40,828 bases of DNA from Nocardia sp. NRRL S-836 (GCF_001279525.1 NZ_LGDY01000137.1:1-40828), one strand, 5' to 3'. Counted from the stretch's first letter, positions 25,896 through 33,989 are shown. Made by a program: numbers and translations. Notes: generated by a model from the letters alone, not told the origin.

Positions 25896-26989
25896 GCGGC
25901 CTTGGCCCGATCACGCTTCGCGACCTCTTCGCGCACCAGCGGGATGACGTACCGGCCGAAGTCGATGGCGTCGCCGAGCAGGTCGTAGCCGCGCGCCGAC
26001 AGGATGTCCACGCCCAGGTCGTAGTAGTCGAGCAACGCCTGCGCGACCGTCTCCGGCGTGCCCACCAGCGCGTTCGAGTTGCCCGCGCCACCGGTGGCCT
26101 TCGCGGTGGGCGTCCACAGTGCGCGGTCGAACCGCTCACCGCGCTCGGCGACCGCGAGCAGCCGCTGCGACCCGGTGTTCTCCGGGCTCGTCAGCGAGTG
26201 CCTGCGGCTGAGCGGGCCGCCGGCCTTGCGGGCCTCGATGCGCGCGACCGTGCGGTGCGCCTTCTCCCACGCCAGCTCCTCGGTCGGCGCGATGATCGGC
26301 CGGAACGCCACCTGGATCCGCGGCACGTCGGTGCGGCCCGCGTCCTTCGCGGCCTGCTTGACCGCCTCGATCTGCTGCGCGGTCTCGGCCAGCGGCTCAC
26401 CCCACAGGCAGAAGATGTCCGCTTCCGCCCCGCCCGCGGCGTAGGCGGCGGGGGAGGAGCCGCCGAACGACACGTTCGGCCGCGGCTGCTGCACCGGGAA
26501 CACGTCGCTCACGAAGTCGGCGAAGCGGTAGTGCTCGCCCTCGTGGTCGAACGCCTCCCGGCTCGTCCAGGCCTTCTTGACGATCCGGATGTACTCGCGG
26601 GTCCGGCCGTAGCGCTCGTCCTTGGTCAGGTAGTCGCCCTCGCGCTGCTGCTCGTGGTCGGTGCCGCCGGTGATGAAGTGCACGGTCAGCCGGCCGTCGC
26701 TGATCTGGTCGAGCGTCGCGAACGTCTTGGCCGCGAACGTCGGGTAGGACACGTTCGGCCGGTGCGCCAGCAGGATCTGCAGCCGGTCGAGCTTGCTCGC
26801 CAGGTAGGCCGCCGCGGCCGCCGGTTCCGGCGCACCCGAGCCGTACGCGAACAGCACCCGGTCCCAGCCGTGGTCCTCGTGCGCCCGCGCGAGCCTGATC
26901 GTGTAGTCCTTGTCGAACGCGAGGCCGTCGCGCGGTGTCGTCTCCGACCCGTTGTTCGTGGCGGCGATCCCGAGAAACTCAACTGGCAT
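25892..26989 (-). CDS. LLM-class flavin-dependent monooxygenase, alkanesulfonate (SsuD) type
   Basis: A 365-aa luciferase-like monooxygenase that uses reduced FMN and oxygen, in this branch typically to cleave C-S bonds of sulfonates or sulfones and release sulfite. SsuD-like blocks are AFDKDYTIRLARAHEDHGWD, AHRPNVSYPTFAAKTFATLD, VHFITGGTDHEQQREGD, ERYGRTREYIRIVKKAW and the C-terminal DYYDLGVDILSARGYD. The ATG at 26987-26989 (MPVEFLGI) fits the family N-terminus and follows GGGGAA. Reduced flavin could come from one of the two flavin reductases encoded at 28.9-29.8 kb. A short ORF overlaps its start (see 26979-27059). The substrate cannot be named more closely. Confidence 0.88.
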   Translation of the reverse strand: MPVEFLGIAATNNGSETTPRDGLAFDKDYTIRLARAHEDHGWDRVLFAYGSGAPEPAAAAAYLASKLDRLQILLAHRPNVSYPTFAAKTFATLDQISDGRLTVHFITGGTDHEQQREGDYLTKDERYGRTREYIRIVKKAWTSREAFDHEGEHYRFADFVSDVFPVQQPRPNVSFGGSSPAAYAAGGAEADIFCLWGEPLAETAQQIEAVKQAAKDAGRTDVPRIQVAFRPIIAPTEELAWEKAHRTVARIEARKAGGPLSRRHSLTSPENTGSQRLLAVAERGERFDRALWTPTAKATGGAGNSNALVGTPETVAQALLDYYDLGVDILSARGYDLLGDAIDFGRYVIPLVREEVAKRDRAKAA

Positions 26990-27059
26990 GGCCGATTCCC
27001 CAGAGCTGGTAGTGGTTTCCTGAGCACGCGTTGAGGGAGACGCCCTTCGAGACAAGCAC
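26979..27059 (-). CDS. Possible upstream leader ORF overlapping the LLM monooxygenase start
   Basis: On the minus strand a frame starting at GTG 27059 encodes 26 residues beginning MLVSKGVSLNACSGN and stopping 8 nt inside the monooxygenase gene. A longer version from ATG 27155, behind AAGGG, adds three cysteines (CKQIPLCGHRC). The layout (short, Cys-bearing, directly before a sulfur gene) recalls the metY leader, and the stop/start overlap could couple translation. The codon pattern gives little support, so it may be a chance frame. Confidence 0.3.
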   Translation of the reverse strand: MLVSKGVSLNACSGNHYQLWGIGHAS

Positions 27060-27183
27060 CGCGGCCGGTGATCGGCAACGGTGTCCACAGAGCGGGATTT
27101 GCTTGCACACGCGGGGTACCGTGGTGGTGTTCGCGTTGAGGGGCGCGGTCTGCATCTCGTTGCCCTTCAACGGAAAGACGCGC

Positions 27184-28884
27184 ATGCGCTCACTCGTCGT
27201 CATCGGCGGCGGCCCCCGTGCCGCCGGCCTGCTCGAACGCATCGCCGCCCACGCCCCGGCGCTGGAGCTGGTCGTGCACGTGGTCGACCCGTTCCCCGCC
27301 GGAGCCGGCCGGGTGTGGCGGCACGCCCAGTCACCGTTGCTGCGGATGAACTCCATGGCCGAGGACGTGACGGTGTTCACCGACGCGAGCTTCACCGGGC
27401 TCGGCCCCGTGCGGGAGGGTCCGTCGCTGGCGCAGTGGGGTGACGTCGACCCGACCTCGTTCCCGTCGCGGCAGGTGCAGAGCGGCTACCTGGAGTGGTT
27501 CTTCCGGCACGCCGTCGCGTCGTTGCCGTCCAACGTCACCGTGCGGGAGCACCGGGCGCGGGCGGTGCGGGTCACCGGCCGCACCGTCGACCTGGACGAC
27601 GGGTCGTCGCTGTCCGCCGACGTGCTCGTGCTCGCACTCGGGCACCTCGACGCCGAACCCGAACCCGAGCACCGCAAGCTCGCCGAGCACGCGTCGGCCC
27701 ACGGCCTGGTCTACGTGCCGCCGCTGTACTCGGCCGACGCCGACCTGTCCGAGGTGACCGGCGACGTGCTGCTGCGCGGGTTCGGGCTGGCGTTCATCGA
27801 CCTCATGGTGCTGCTGACCGAGGGCCGCGGCGGCCGGTTCACCGGCTCCGGCGCCGATCTCCGTTACGTGCCCTCGGGTGCGGAACCGCGGCTGTTCGTG
27901 GGATCGCGGCGCGGTGTGCCGTACCACTCGAAGACCGGCTACCGGTTGCAGGGCGAACGCCCGGTGCTGCCGCGGTTCTTCACGGCCGCGGCGCTGGAGG
28001 GCAGGAGCTGGGACTTCCGCACCGACGTCTGGCCGTTGATCGCCAAGGAGGTCGCCTGGGGCCACTACCACGAGCTCGGCACCGGTCACCCCGACCGGCT
28101 GCGGCTGCCGTTCGCGCAGTTCGCTGCCGCCTTCGCCGCCCTGCCCTGGTACAGCAGGGAGATGCGCGAGCTGGAGGCCCGTGCCGTCCCCGATCCGGCC
28201 GACCGCATCGACTTCGAACGCCTGGACCGCCCGCTGGCCGGCGTGACCTTCGAGACCGGCGAGGAGCTCCAGGAGCACCTGCGCTCCTACATCGCCGCCG
28301 ACGTGGCCCGCCGCTCCGACCCCCGGCACAGCGCGGACCTGGGCGCGTTCCTGGCGCTGCTCTCGGTCTACGGCCAGCTCCCCGACGTGCGGCTGCGCGA
28401 CGCCGACCCGTGGTGGCACGGCTACTTCAGCTACCTCGCGTCCGGCCCGCCACCCGACCGGCTGGAGGAGCTGCTCGCCCTGTCGCGGGCGGGGATCGTG
28501 CGCTTCGTGGGGGCCGACATGTGGGTCGAGGCCGTCGACGGCGCGTTCCTCGCGGGCAGCGCGACCACGCCGGAGGTGGTGCGCGCCAACGGTCTGGTGG
28601 AGGCCCGCCTGCCCGGCCACACCCTGTCCCGCACGGCCGACCCGGTGCTGAAGTCGTTGCGCGCCAACGGTGCCGTGTCCGAAGACGGCGATGGCTTCGT
28701 GCGGGTGACGGCGGAGGGCCGGCTGATCGGCGAGGACGGCGCGGTGGACCCGGCCCGGTTCGCCGTCGGTCCCTACGCCGCGGGCCGCACGTTCGCGGCG
28801 TTCGCACGGCCCAACACGAACGCGCCGGCGTTCCGGCAGAACGACGTGATCGCGCGGACCGTGCTGCGGCAGCTAGGCGACTGA
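27184..28884 (+). CDS. FAD/NAD(P)-binding protein (NAD_binding_9 type)
   Basis: A 566-aa flavoprotein. The N-terminus is a dinucleotide-binding motif (SLVVIGGGPRAAGLLERI), followed by GAGRVWRHAQSPLLRMNSMA, a second nucleotide region LSADVLVLALGHLD, and VLLRGFGLAFIDLMVLLTEG, all typical of the FAD-NAD(P)-binding family found in actinomycetes and in siderophore-type N-hydroxylase relatives. The rest is helical with no recognised domain. It is divergent from the sulfonate-type monooxygenase and convergent with two flavin reductases, so it probably belongs to the same flavin/sulfur pathway, perhaps as a monooxygenase. ATG 27184 begins exactly at the Rossmann strand; an in-frame extension to 27031 looks non-coding. 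Confidence 0.82.
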   Translation: MRSLVVIGGGPRAAGLLERIAAHAPALELVVHVVDPFPAGAGRVWRHAQSPLLRMNSMAEDVTVFTDASFTGLGPVREGPSLAQWGDVDPTSFPSRQVQSGYLEWFFRHAVASLPSNVTVREHRARAVRVTGRTVDLDDGSSLSADVLVLALGHLDAEPEPEHRKLAEHASAHGLVYVPPLYSADADLSEVTGDVLLRGFGLAFIDLMVLLTEGRGGRFTGSGADLRYVPSGAEPRLFVGSRRGVPYHSKTGYRLQGERPVLPRFFTAAALEGRSWDFRTDVWPLIAKEVAWGHYHELGTGHPDRLRLPFAQFAAAFAALPWYSREMRELEARAVPDPADRIDFERLDRPLAGVTFETGEELQEHLRSYIAADVARRSDPRHSADLGAFLALLSVYGQLPDVRLRDADPWWHGYFSYLASGPPPDRLEELLALSRAGIVRFVGADMWVEAVDGAFLAGSATTPEVVRANGLVEARLPGHTLSRTADPVLKSLRANGAVSEDGDGFVRVTAEGRLIGEDGAVDPARFAVGPYAAGRTFAAFARPNTNAPAFRQNDVIARTVLRQLGD

Positions 28885-29340
28885 CGTGTAGCGCCCCTGG
28901 TGCCGCACCAGGGGCGCGGCGAGGTCGGAGTGCGTGATGCCCAGCGGTTCCCCGACCAGCGCCACGTGGTCACCGACCACGATCCGCCGTGACGTCCGGC
29001 AGCGCAGCCGCACCGGCGCGTCCAGCAGCCACGGCACGCCGTCGTCGTCCGCCCTCCACCGCGTGCCCGCGCCGAACCGGTCGACACCCTTGGTGGCGAA
29101 CAGATCCGCGAGGCCGGTCTGGGACGCGTCGAGCAGGTGCACGGCGAACAGCGGTGCCGTCCTCAGCACCGGCCACACCGAGGCGCCCTCGCCGATCCAC
29201 ACCACGACCAGCGGCGGCTCGAACGACGCCGACGTGAACGAGCTGACCGTCGTTCCGACCGGCCCGGCCGATCCCTGGGCCGTCACGATCGTGACGGCCT
29301 GCGCGTGGTGGCGCAACGCGGTGCGCAGCTGCTCCTTCAC
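28873..29340 (-). CDS. Flavin reductase domain protein (split-barrel FMN-binding)
   Basis: A 155-aa flavin reductase-like protein. Family blocks are the N-terminal FRHHAQ-type start (RTALRHHAQAVTIVTAQ), GTTVSSFTSASFEPPLVVV (FMN phosphate site), RTAPLFAVHLLDASQ and the C-terminal HSDLAAPLVRHQGRY. Such proteins reduce FMN or FAD with NAD(P)H and hand it to a two-component monooxygenase, such as the LLM enzyme 2 kb away. The GTG at 29338-29340 overlaps the stop of the upstream NADPH-FMN reductase by 4 nt. The last 12 bp overlap the convergent FAD/NAD(P)-binding gene, and a 12-bp hairpin lies within its 3' coding sequence. Confidence 0.88.
   Translation of the reverse strand: MKEQLRTALRHHAQAVTIVTAQGSAGPVGTTVSSFTSASFEPPLVVVWIGEGASVWPVLRTAPLFAVHLLDASQTGLADLFATKGVDRFGAGTRWRADDDGVPWLLDAPVRLRCRTSRRIVVGDHVALVGEPLGITHSDLAAPLVRHQGRYTSVA
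28891..28917. terminator. Hairpin inside the flavin reductase 3' end, just past a convergent gene
   Basis: GCGCCCCTGGTG (28891-28902) and CACCAGGGGCGC (28906-28917) pair perfectly around CCG. The hairpin begins 7 bp after the stop of the plus-strand FAD/NAD(P)-binding gene and lies within the coding frame of the minus-strand reductase (codons for PLVRHQGR). It probably terminates the plus-strand transcript. Confidence 0.6.
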
Positions 29341-29825
29341 CGGACCAGCGCCTTCAGCACGTCCGAGTCCAGTGCGAAGTCGGCGGGCTGCGCGGGAAGC
29401 GCGTTCTCGTTGAGGAACAACGCCTGCGGCACCAGCGCGCCGAGCTCGGTCAGCACCGGCCGCAGGTGCACCTCGACGGCCAGCGCGTGCCGGTCCGACG
29501 CCGCGATCTGCAACGGCAGCACGACCTTGCCGCGCAACCACCCCGACGGTGCCTGGTCCAGCACCGCCTTCAGCAGCCCGGTGTAGGCGGCCTTGTACGT
29601 CGGTGTCGCCACCACGAGCACCTCGGCCGCACCCAGCTCCGTCAGCGCCGCCTTGACCGCGTCGGCGTCGGTGAACACCGCGGGCGCCAGCACGGCGGCG
29701 TCGACCACCGGCCCGTCGACGGGCACGCCCAGCACGCCCGCCAGTGCCTCGCGGAGGGTGAGCGCCGCCTGCAACGTGCGCGAGGCGGGCCGCGGGTTGC
29801 CGGCCAGAACACCGATCTGCGTCAT
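29337..29825 (-). CDS. NADPH-dependent FMN reductase (SsuE/MsuE-like)
   Basis: A 162-aa flavodoxin-fold reductase. The start TQIGVLAGNPRPASRTLQAA is the FMN phosphate-binding loop (G-N-P-R-x-x-S-R-T form), and VATPTYKAAYTGLLKAVLDQ is the second flavin-site signature shared with SsuE. WLRGKVVLPLQIAASDRHAL follows, as expected. These enzymes supply FMNH2 to sulfonate monooxygenases, consistent with the LLM gene in the cluster. The ATG at 29823-29825 matches the family start. It is co-translated with the second, structurally unrelated flavin reductase downstream (GTGA overlap). Confidence 0.9.
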   Translation of the reverse strand: MTQIGVLAGNPRPASRTLQAALTLREALAGVLGVPVDGPVVDAAVLAPAVFTDADAVKAALTELGAAEVLVVATPTYKAAYTGLLKAVLDQAPSGWLRGKVVLPLQIAASDRHALAVEVHLRPVLTELGALVPQALFLNENALPAQPADFALDSDVLKALVR

Positions 29826-29860
29826 GCCCTCAGCACAGCCGCAAGCCGGGGGACCGTCAA

Positions 29861-29879
29861 CCCGCGTCCACCACGCGGG
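29861..29879. terminator. Short hairpin after the FAD-binding dehydrogenase gene
   Basis: CCCGCGT (29861-29867) and ACGCGGG (29873-29879) form a 7-bp stem with loop CCACC, 14 bp past the stop of the dehydrogenase gene on the minus strand and before the FMN reductase start. It may separate the two transcription units. Confidence 0.45.
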
Positions 29880-29892
29880 ATCGGTTGCGCCG

Positions 29893-31548
29893 CTACGACA
29901 CCGCGTCCGCCGCGGCCCGGCCGGCCACGCGTCCGGAGAAGATGCAGCCGCCGAGGAACGTCCCCTCCAGCGCGCGGTACCCGTGCACGCCACCGCCGCC
30001 GAACCCGGCCGCCTCGCCCGCCGCGTAGAGCCCCGGCAACGGCTGCCCGTCCTCGCCGAGCACCCGCGACGACAGGTCGGTGTGCAGGCCGCCCAGCGTC
30101 TTGCGGGTGATCACCGACAGCCGCACGGCGATCAGCGGTCCCGCCTTGGGGTCGAGCAGCCGGTGCGGCTCGACCACGCGGATCAGCTTGTCGGTCAGGA
30201 AGTGCCGGGCCGCGCGGATCGCGTTGACCTGCATGTCCTTGCCCAGCCCCGAGGTCACCTGCCGGTCGCGCTCGACGATGACCTTCTCCAGCGCCGCGGC
30301 GTCGATGCGCGAGTCGCCGGTCAGCGCGTTCATGCCGCGCGCCAGGTCCGCGACCGTGCCGGCCTGGATGAACTCCTTGGAGCGCTTGGCGAACTCCTCG
30401 ACCGGCGCCACCGCACCGGGCAGCGCGCGCTTGAGCACCGCGCGGGTGTCCCTGCCGGTCAGGTCCGGGTTCTGCTCGGAGCCCGACAGCGCGAACTCCT
30501 TGCCGATGATCTTCTTGTTCAGCACGAACCACGAGTGCTCGTGGCCGTGGGAGGTGATGTGCTGCAACGCTCCCAGCGCGTCGAAGCCGGGGAACAGCGG
30601 GATCGGCAGCCGCTTGCCGTCCGCGTCGAGCCACAGCGGCGACGGGCCGGGCAGGATGCGGATGCCGTGCCGCGACCACACCGGCGCGTAGTTCGCGATG
30701 CCCTCGGGGTAGTGCCACATGCGGTCGGCGTTGATGATCGCGCCGCCGGCCTTCTGGGTGATCTCCAGCAGGTGCCCGTCGACGAAGTCCGGCACACCCG
30801 CGAGCATGAACTTCGGCGGCGTGCCCATCCGCTCCGGCCAGTTGCGCCGCACGAGGTCGTGGTTGCCGCCGATGCCACCGGACGTGACGACGACGGCCTG
30901 GGCGGACAGCGAGAAGTCACCGACGACCGTCCGCGACGACGGCTGCGCGCGTTCCACCGACGACGGCTCCAGCACCTCGCCGGACACGCCGTCGCACACG
31001 CCGTTCGTGACCGACAGCCCGGTCACCCGGTGGCGGAACCGCAGCGTCACGAGTCCTTTCGCGACACCCTCGCGCACCCGGCGCTCGAACGGCTCCACCA
31101 CGCCCGGCCCGGTGCCCCAGGTGACGTGGAAGCGCGGCACCGAGTTGCCGTGCCCGTCGGACAGGTAGCCGCCGCGCTCCGCCCACTGCACGAACGGGAA
31201 CCAGCGCATCCCCATGCCGTGCAGCCACGAGCGCTTCTCGCCGGCGGCGAAGTCCACATAGGCCTGCGCCCACAGCCGCGGCCAGTGGTCGCTGTCCCGG
31301 TCGAACGCCGCGGAGCCCAGCCAGTCCTGCAGCGCCAGGTCGTGGGAGTCCTTGACCCGCAGCCGGCGCTGCTCGGGGCTGTCGACCAGGAACAACCCGC
31401 CGAACGACCACCACGCCTGACCGCCGATCGACGCCTCCGGCTCCTGGTCGAGGAGGATGACCTTGCGCCCCGCGTCGGCGAGCTCCGCTGTCGCGACGAG
31501 ACCAGCGAGGCCCGCGCCGACGACGATGACATCCGCGTCATGTGCCAT
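29893..31548 (-). CDS. FAD-binding dehydrogenase (FRD/SDH flavoprotein-like, KstD-related)
   Basis: A 551-aa flavoenzyme. The FAD motif VIVVGAGLAGLVATAELADA is at residues 7-26, followed by EASIGGQAWWSFGG. The C-terminal TLGGLHTDLSSRVLGE, GLYAAGEAAGFGGGGVHGYR and ALEGTFLGGCIFSGRVAGR are the closing FAD-domain signatures of the fumarate reductase/3-ketosteroid-1-dehydrogenase superfamily. Proteins of exactly this type are annotated simply as FAD-binding dehydrogenase in actinomycetes and lack a proven substrate; steroid or quinone-linked oxidation is possible. The ATG is at 31546-31548, divergent from the small cupin gene. A small hairpin lies downstream. Confidence 0.87.
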   Translation of the reverse strand: MAHDADVIVVGAGLAGLVATAELADAGRKVILLDQEPEASIGGQAWWSFGGLFLVDSPEQRRLRVKDSHDLALQDWLGSAAFDRDSDHWPRLWAQAYVDFAAGEKRSWLHGMGMRWFPFVQWAERGGYLSDGHGNSVPRFHVTWGTGPGVVEPFERRVREGVAKGLVTLRFRHRVTGLSVTNGVCDGVSGEVLEPSSVERAQPSSRTVVGDFSLSAQAVVVTSGGIGGNHDLVRRNWPERMGTPPKFMLAGVPDFVDGHLLEITQKAGGAIINADRMWHYPEGIANYAPVWSRHGIRILPGPSPLWLDADGKRLPIPLFPGFDALGALQHITSHGHEHSWFVLNKKIIGKEFALSGSEQNPDLTGRDTRAVLKRALPGAVAPVEEFAKRSKEFIQAGTVADLARGMNALTGDSRIDAAALEKVIVERDRQVTSGLGKDMQVNAIRAARHFLTDKLIRVVEPHRLLDPKAGPLIAVRLSVITRKTLGGLHTDLSSRVLGEDGQPLPGLYAAGEAAGFGGGGVHGYRALEGTFLGGCIFSGRVAGRAAADAVS

Positions 31549-31620
31549 CGGGCGAGTCTAGATCCACCGCTGGTGGGGCACGAGACCTGAATCAAGTTCA
31601 CTTTATGGTGGGGTAGGACG

Positions 31621-31917
31621 ATGAGCTTCCGGCCGGCTTCCGAAGTCGGTTTCACCACGAAGAGCACGCGTTTCGTCGCGCCGGGGTCGGTGACGAACGG
31701 CGAGTTCGGCCTGTTCGAGTGGCGGATGGGCCCGCGTCAGCCCGGTGCCCGCCCGCACGCGTTCCGCAACGACTCCGACGCCGACGTTCGCATGCTGATC
31801 CTCTTCTCGCCCGGCATCGCGCGCGAGAACTTCTTCCTGGAGGTCGGCGCGGCCAAGGACCTGTCACCGGAAGACCTGAAAGCGTTTTACGAACGGCACG
31901 ACCAGTACAACCTGTGA
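31621..31917 (+). CDS. Cupin protein lacking its metal-binding core (internal deletion)
   Basis: A 98-aa protein whose two ends match a common actinobacterial cupin of about 145 aa. The first half (TKSTRFVAPG, GEFGLFEWRMGPRQPGARPH) and the last half (AFRNDSDADVRMLILFSPG, then ENFFLEV and ending YERHDQYNL) are well preserved. The middle block normally found between them, with the H-x-H metal ligands, the Glu, and the YVLEG and GDF.VP strands, is absent. The junction reads RPH-AFRN, as if an in-frame deletion joined two His codons. Without the core a working cupin barrel is unlikely, so the gene may be decaying or repurposed. GGGGTAGG precedes the ATG. Confidence 0.72.
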   Translation: MSFRPASEVGFTTKSTRFVAPGSVTNGEFGLFEWRMGPRQPGARPHAFRNDSDADVRMLILFSPGIARENFFLEVGAAKDLSPEDLKAFYERHDQYNL

Positions 31918-31951
31918 AGTGCGGTGCCCTGGGGGGAAGGGCACCGCACTT
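31917..31951 (+). terminator. Hairpin terminator of the cupin gene
   Basis: AAGTGCGGTGCCCT (31917-31930) and AGGGCACCGCACTT (31938-31951) form a perfect 14-bp stem with a 7-nt loop. The left arm begins at the last base of the stop codon. It ends in TT but has no longer T-run. Confidence 0.85.
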
Positions 31952-32219
31952 TCCGGATGCCGCCGACCGCCACTACCGGTGAGGGGGGTTTCCGGTGTGC
32001 CGGCCGACGGCGGGTTGACCGCGGCGCGAGCGCACAACGCCTGCGGAAAGGCTTTTCCGGCCTGGGGGTGCCGGATCGCCCTGGCGCGGACTCAAGCGTC
32101 CGCGGCCAACCACATTGTTGAACGTACAACCGGGGGCACGTGTTCCGGTCGCGTTTCAATGTGACCGGGCTCAAATCCTTCAGGTTCCCTTCAGGTTGTT
32201 CGCGGGTACGTCACCGGAT

Positions 32220-32663
32220 GTGACTGCAGAACTTCCGACGATCACGGACGTCGCCGAGCTGGTGGGCCTGCTCGGTGACGACGTCTACGTGCGCTGGTCC
32301 AAGGGCCCGGACGCGGACGCCGCCTCGACCTCCCGCGACTCGCTGACCGGGGTCGAGCTGCCGGGCCTGTCGGCCAGCCCGCTGCGCGTGGAGCCCTGGT
32401 GGGGGGACCGCCCGCGCGAGCTGTGGGTCGCTCGCCGGCTGTACGACTACCGCCACCTGCGCGACCTGCGCGGGGCGGACGTGCGGGCCTGGGTGCTGCG
32501 CGGCGAGGAGGTCGGCCGGGGCCCGGACAACGAGCCGCTGGTGCGCTGCCAGGAGCCCGTGGCGTGGGTCGACGACAGCGTGCTCACGGCCTGTGAGGCC
32601 CTCGTCGCCGCTCAGCGTTCACCCGAATGGGGCCCGTTGGACCGGTCTAGCTCAGGTCGTTGA
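32220..32663 (+). CDS. DUF6098-like protein
   Basis: A 147-aa cytoplasmic protein that looks like the actinobacterial DUF6098 family. Characteristic stretches are TITDVAELVGLLGDDVYVRW followed by SKGPDADAASTSRD, LPGLSASPLRVEPWW, and RDLRGADVRAWVLRGEEVGR. No catalytic motif, signal peptide or membrane helix is evident and the function is unknown. GTG 32220 matches the family N-terminus; the in-frame ATG at 32115 would add a stretch without conserved features. The last 17 bp overlap the convergent coiled-coil gene. Confidence 0.75.
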   Translation: MTAELPTITDVAELVGLLGDDVYVRWSKGPDADAASTSRDSLTGVELPGLSASPLRVEPWWGDRPRELWVARRLYDYRHLRDLRGADVRAWVLRGEEVGRGPDNEPLVRCQEPVAWVDDSVLTACEALVAAQRSPEWGPLDRSSSGR

Positions 32664-33336
32664 GCCGTTTCTCCGCAGCCTTGCGCGCCTTTTCGGCCGC
32701 CGCCGTGACCCGCTTGGCGTCCTCCAGTCGTTCCGCCGCCCGGTCGAACGCCCGTTGCGCCGCCAGCTGGTCGGCCTGCGCCTCCCCGAGGGTCTGCTCC
32801 GCCTCGTCCAGCGCCTGCTGGGCCTCCGCGCGCTTGCGCTCCTGCCGCTCCCGCCGCTTGCGGGCCAGCGCGTCCTCACCGTCGTCCTGAGCGGGCTCCG
32901 GCACGGGCACCGCGAACCCGAACCCCGAGTACTCCAGCCCCTTCGTCAGGTGCCCTTCGCGCACCTGCTCGGCCGACTCCGGGTCCGACATGGCCGCGGT
33001 GAGCGTGTTGCGCACCTGCGTGACCGCGTCGTCGGTGATCGGCCCGGTCAGCTCCAGGGTCCGGTAGACCAGCGCCTCCAGCAGCTCCTTGCGCTTGCGT
33101 CCCAGCTCCCGCATGGTCAGCTGCGCCGTGGACAGCCCCAGCGCCTCCCGCAGCGCCGGTGGGGCGTCCCGCACCAGCCGGTTCACCGCCCACGCGCCCA
33201 CCGTGGGCTTGCGCAGGTCGGCGATGGCCTTCGCGAGGTCCTTGTCGTCCGCCTGCTTGGCCGCGGCGTTCCTGGCCGCGGTGAACTCCTTCGGCGTCAG
33301 CCCGTAGAGCTCGTCGGCGACCGGCTTGAGGTCCAT
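32647..33336 (-). CDS. Hypothetical protein with C-terminal coiled coil
   Basis: A 229-aa protein. The N-terminal part (YGLTPKEFTAARNAAAKQAD, then LAKAIADLRKPTVGAWAVNRLV) is a recognisable but functionally unassigned actinobacterial block. From about residue 148 to the end the sequence is almost purely Glu/Ala/Arg/Gln heptads (RKRAEAQQALDEAEQTLGEA and on), predicting a long coiled coil. There is no signal or membrane segment. The conserved Lys/Arg-rich N-terminal block could contact nucleic acid or another protein; this is only a suggestion. ATG 33334-33336 is the natural start. Confidence 0.78.
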   Translation of the reverse strand: MDLKPVADELYGLTPKEFTAARNAAAKQADDKDLAKAIADLRKPTVGAWAVNRLVRDAPPALREALGLSTAQLTMRELGRKRKELLEALVYRTLELTGPITDDAVTQVRNTLTAAMSDPESAEQVREGHLTKGLEYSGFGFAVPVPEPAQDDGEDALARKRRERQERKRAEAQQALDEAEQTLGEAQADQLAAQRAFDRAAERLEDAKRVTAAAEKARKAAEKRLNDLS

Positions 33337-33436
33337 GGCGGCAAGGTAGCGCTTGATCAGCCGTCAGTCGTGCCGAACGACCCGACGCCGTGCCCCGCCG
33401 CATGAACCGGGCGAATCCGGTACACCTGGAGGGGAG

Positions 33437-33961
33437 ATGCACACCAGGTGGAGATGGGTTCTCTTCGGGCTCGGCGCCGCGGTCGCCGCGTGCGGACCGG
33501 TCGCTGCGGCGGGCGGCCCGTGGTACGGCTACGTCTTCGGCGGCCTGTGGTTCCTCATGGGCGCAACCGTCGCGTGGCGCAGCTTCGGCATGGGCACGAA
33601 GCTCACCGAGCAGGGCATCCAGTCGCACGGCATCGACCACGTCAGCGCCATCCAGTGGTGCGACGTGCAGGCGATCGAACCGGAGCGCAGGCGCAACCTG
33701 GTCGTGTTCCACACCATCGCGCCCGCGGTGCAGGCGGCGGGCCGGAAACGCGCGCTGTCCGAGCTGTCGTTGCTGTCGGTCAAGAAGGACGCCGTGCCCG
33801 AACGGACCCTCAAGCAGATCGCCGAGCTCGAAAAGGCGCTCGCCGAACACCGCGCCGGTTGCACGGCGTGCGGAGCGCAGCCGAAAGCGCCGGAACAGCG
33901 GGGCCTGGTGGCCCGACTCCGCCGCGCGATTTCTCGGAAACAACATCGCTCCGCGCGGTGA
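33437..33961 (+). CDS. Small membrane protein with PH-like domain
   Basis: A 174-aa protein with two closely spaced hydrophobic helices (WVLFGLGAAVAACGPVAA and GYVFGGLWFLMGATVAW, residues 5-50), then a beta-rich stretch (TKLTEQGIQSHGIDHVSAIQ, WCDVQAIEPER, NLVVFHTI) like the bacterial PH-like domains that follow such helix pairs. The C-terminus is helical and basic, with a Cys-x-x-Cys pair (CTACGAQ). The function is unknown. ATG 33437 follows GGAGGGG and is preferred to an upstream in-frame start at 33353. Confidence 0.72.
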   Translation: MHTRWRWVLFGLGAAVAACGPVAAAGGPWYGYVFGGLWFLMGATVAWRSFGMGTKLTEQGIQSHGIDHVSAIQWCDVQAIEPERRRNLVVFHTIAPAVQAAGRKRALSELSLLSVKKDAVPERTLKQIAELEKALAEHRAGCTACGAQPKAPEQRGLVARLRRAISRKQHRSAR

Positions 33962-33989
33962 TCCCGTTACACGCCAAGCGCATTCACCG

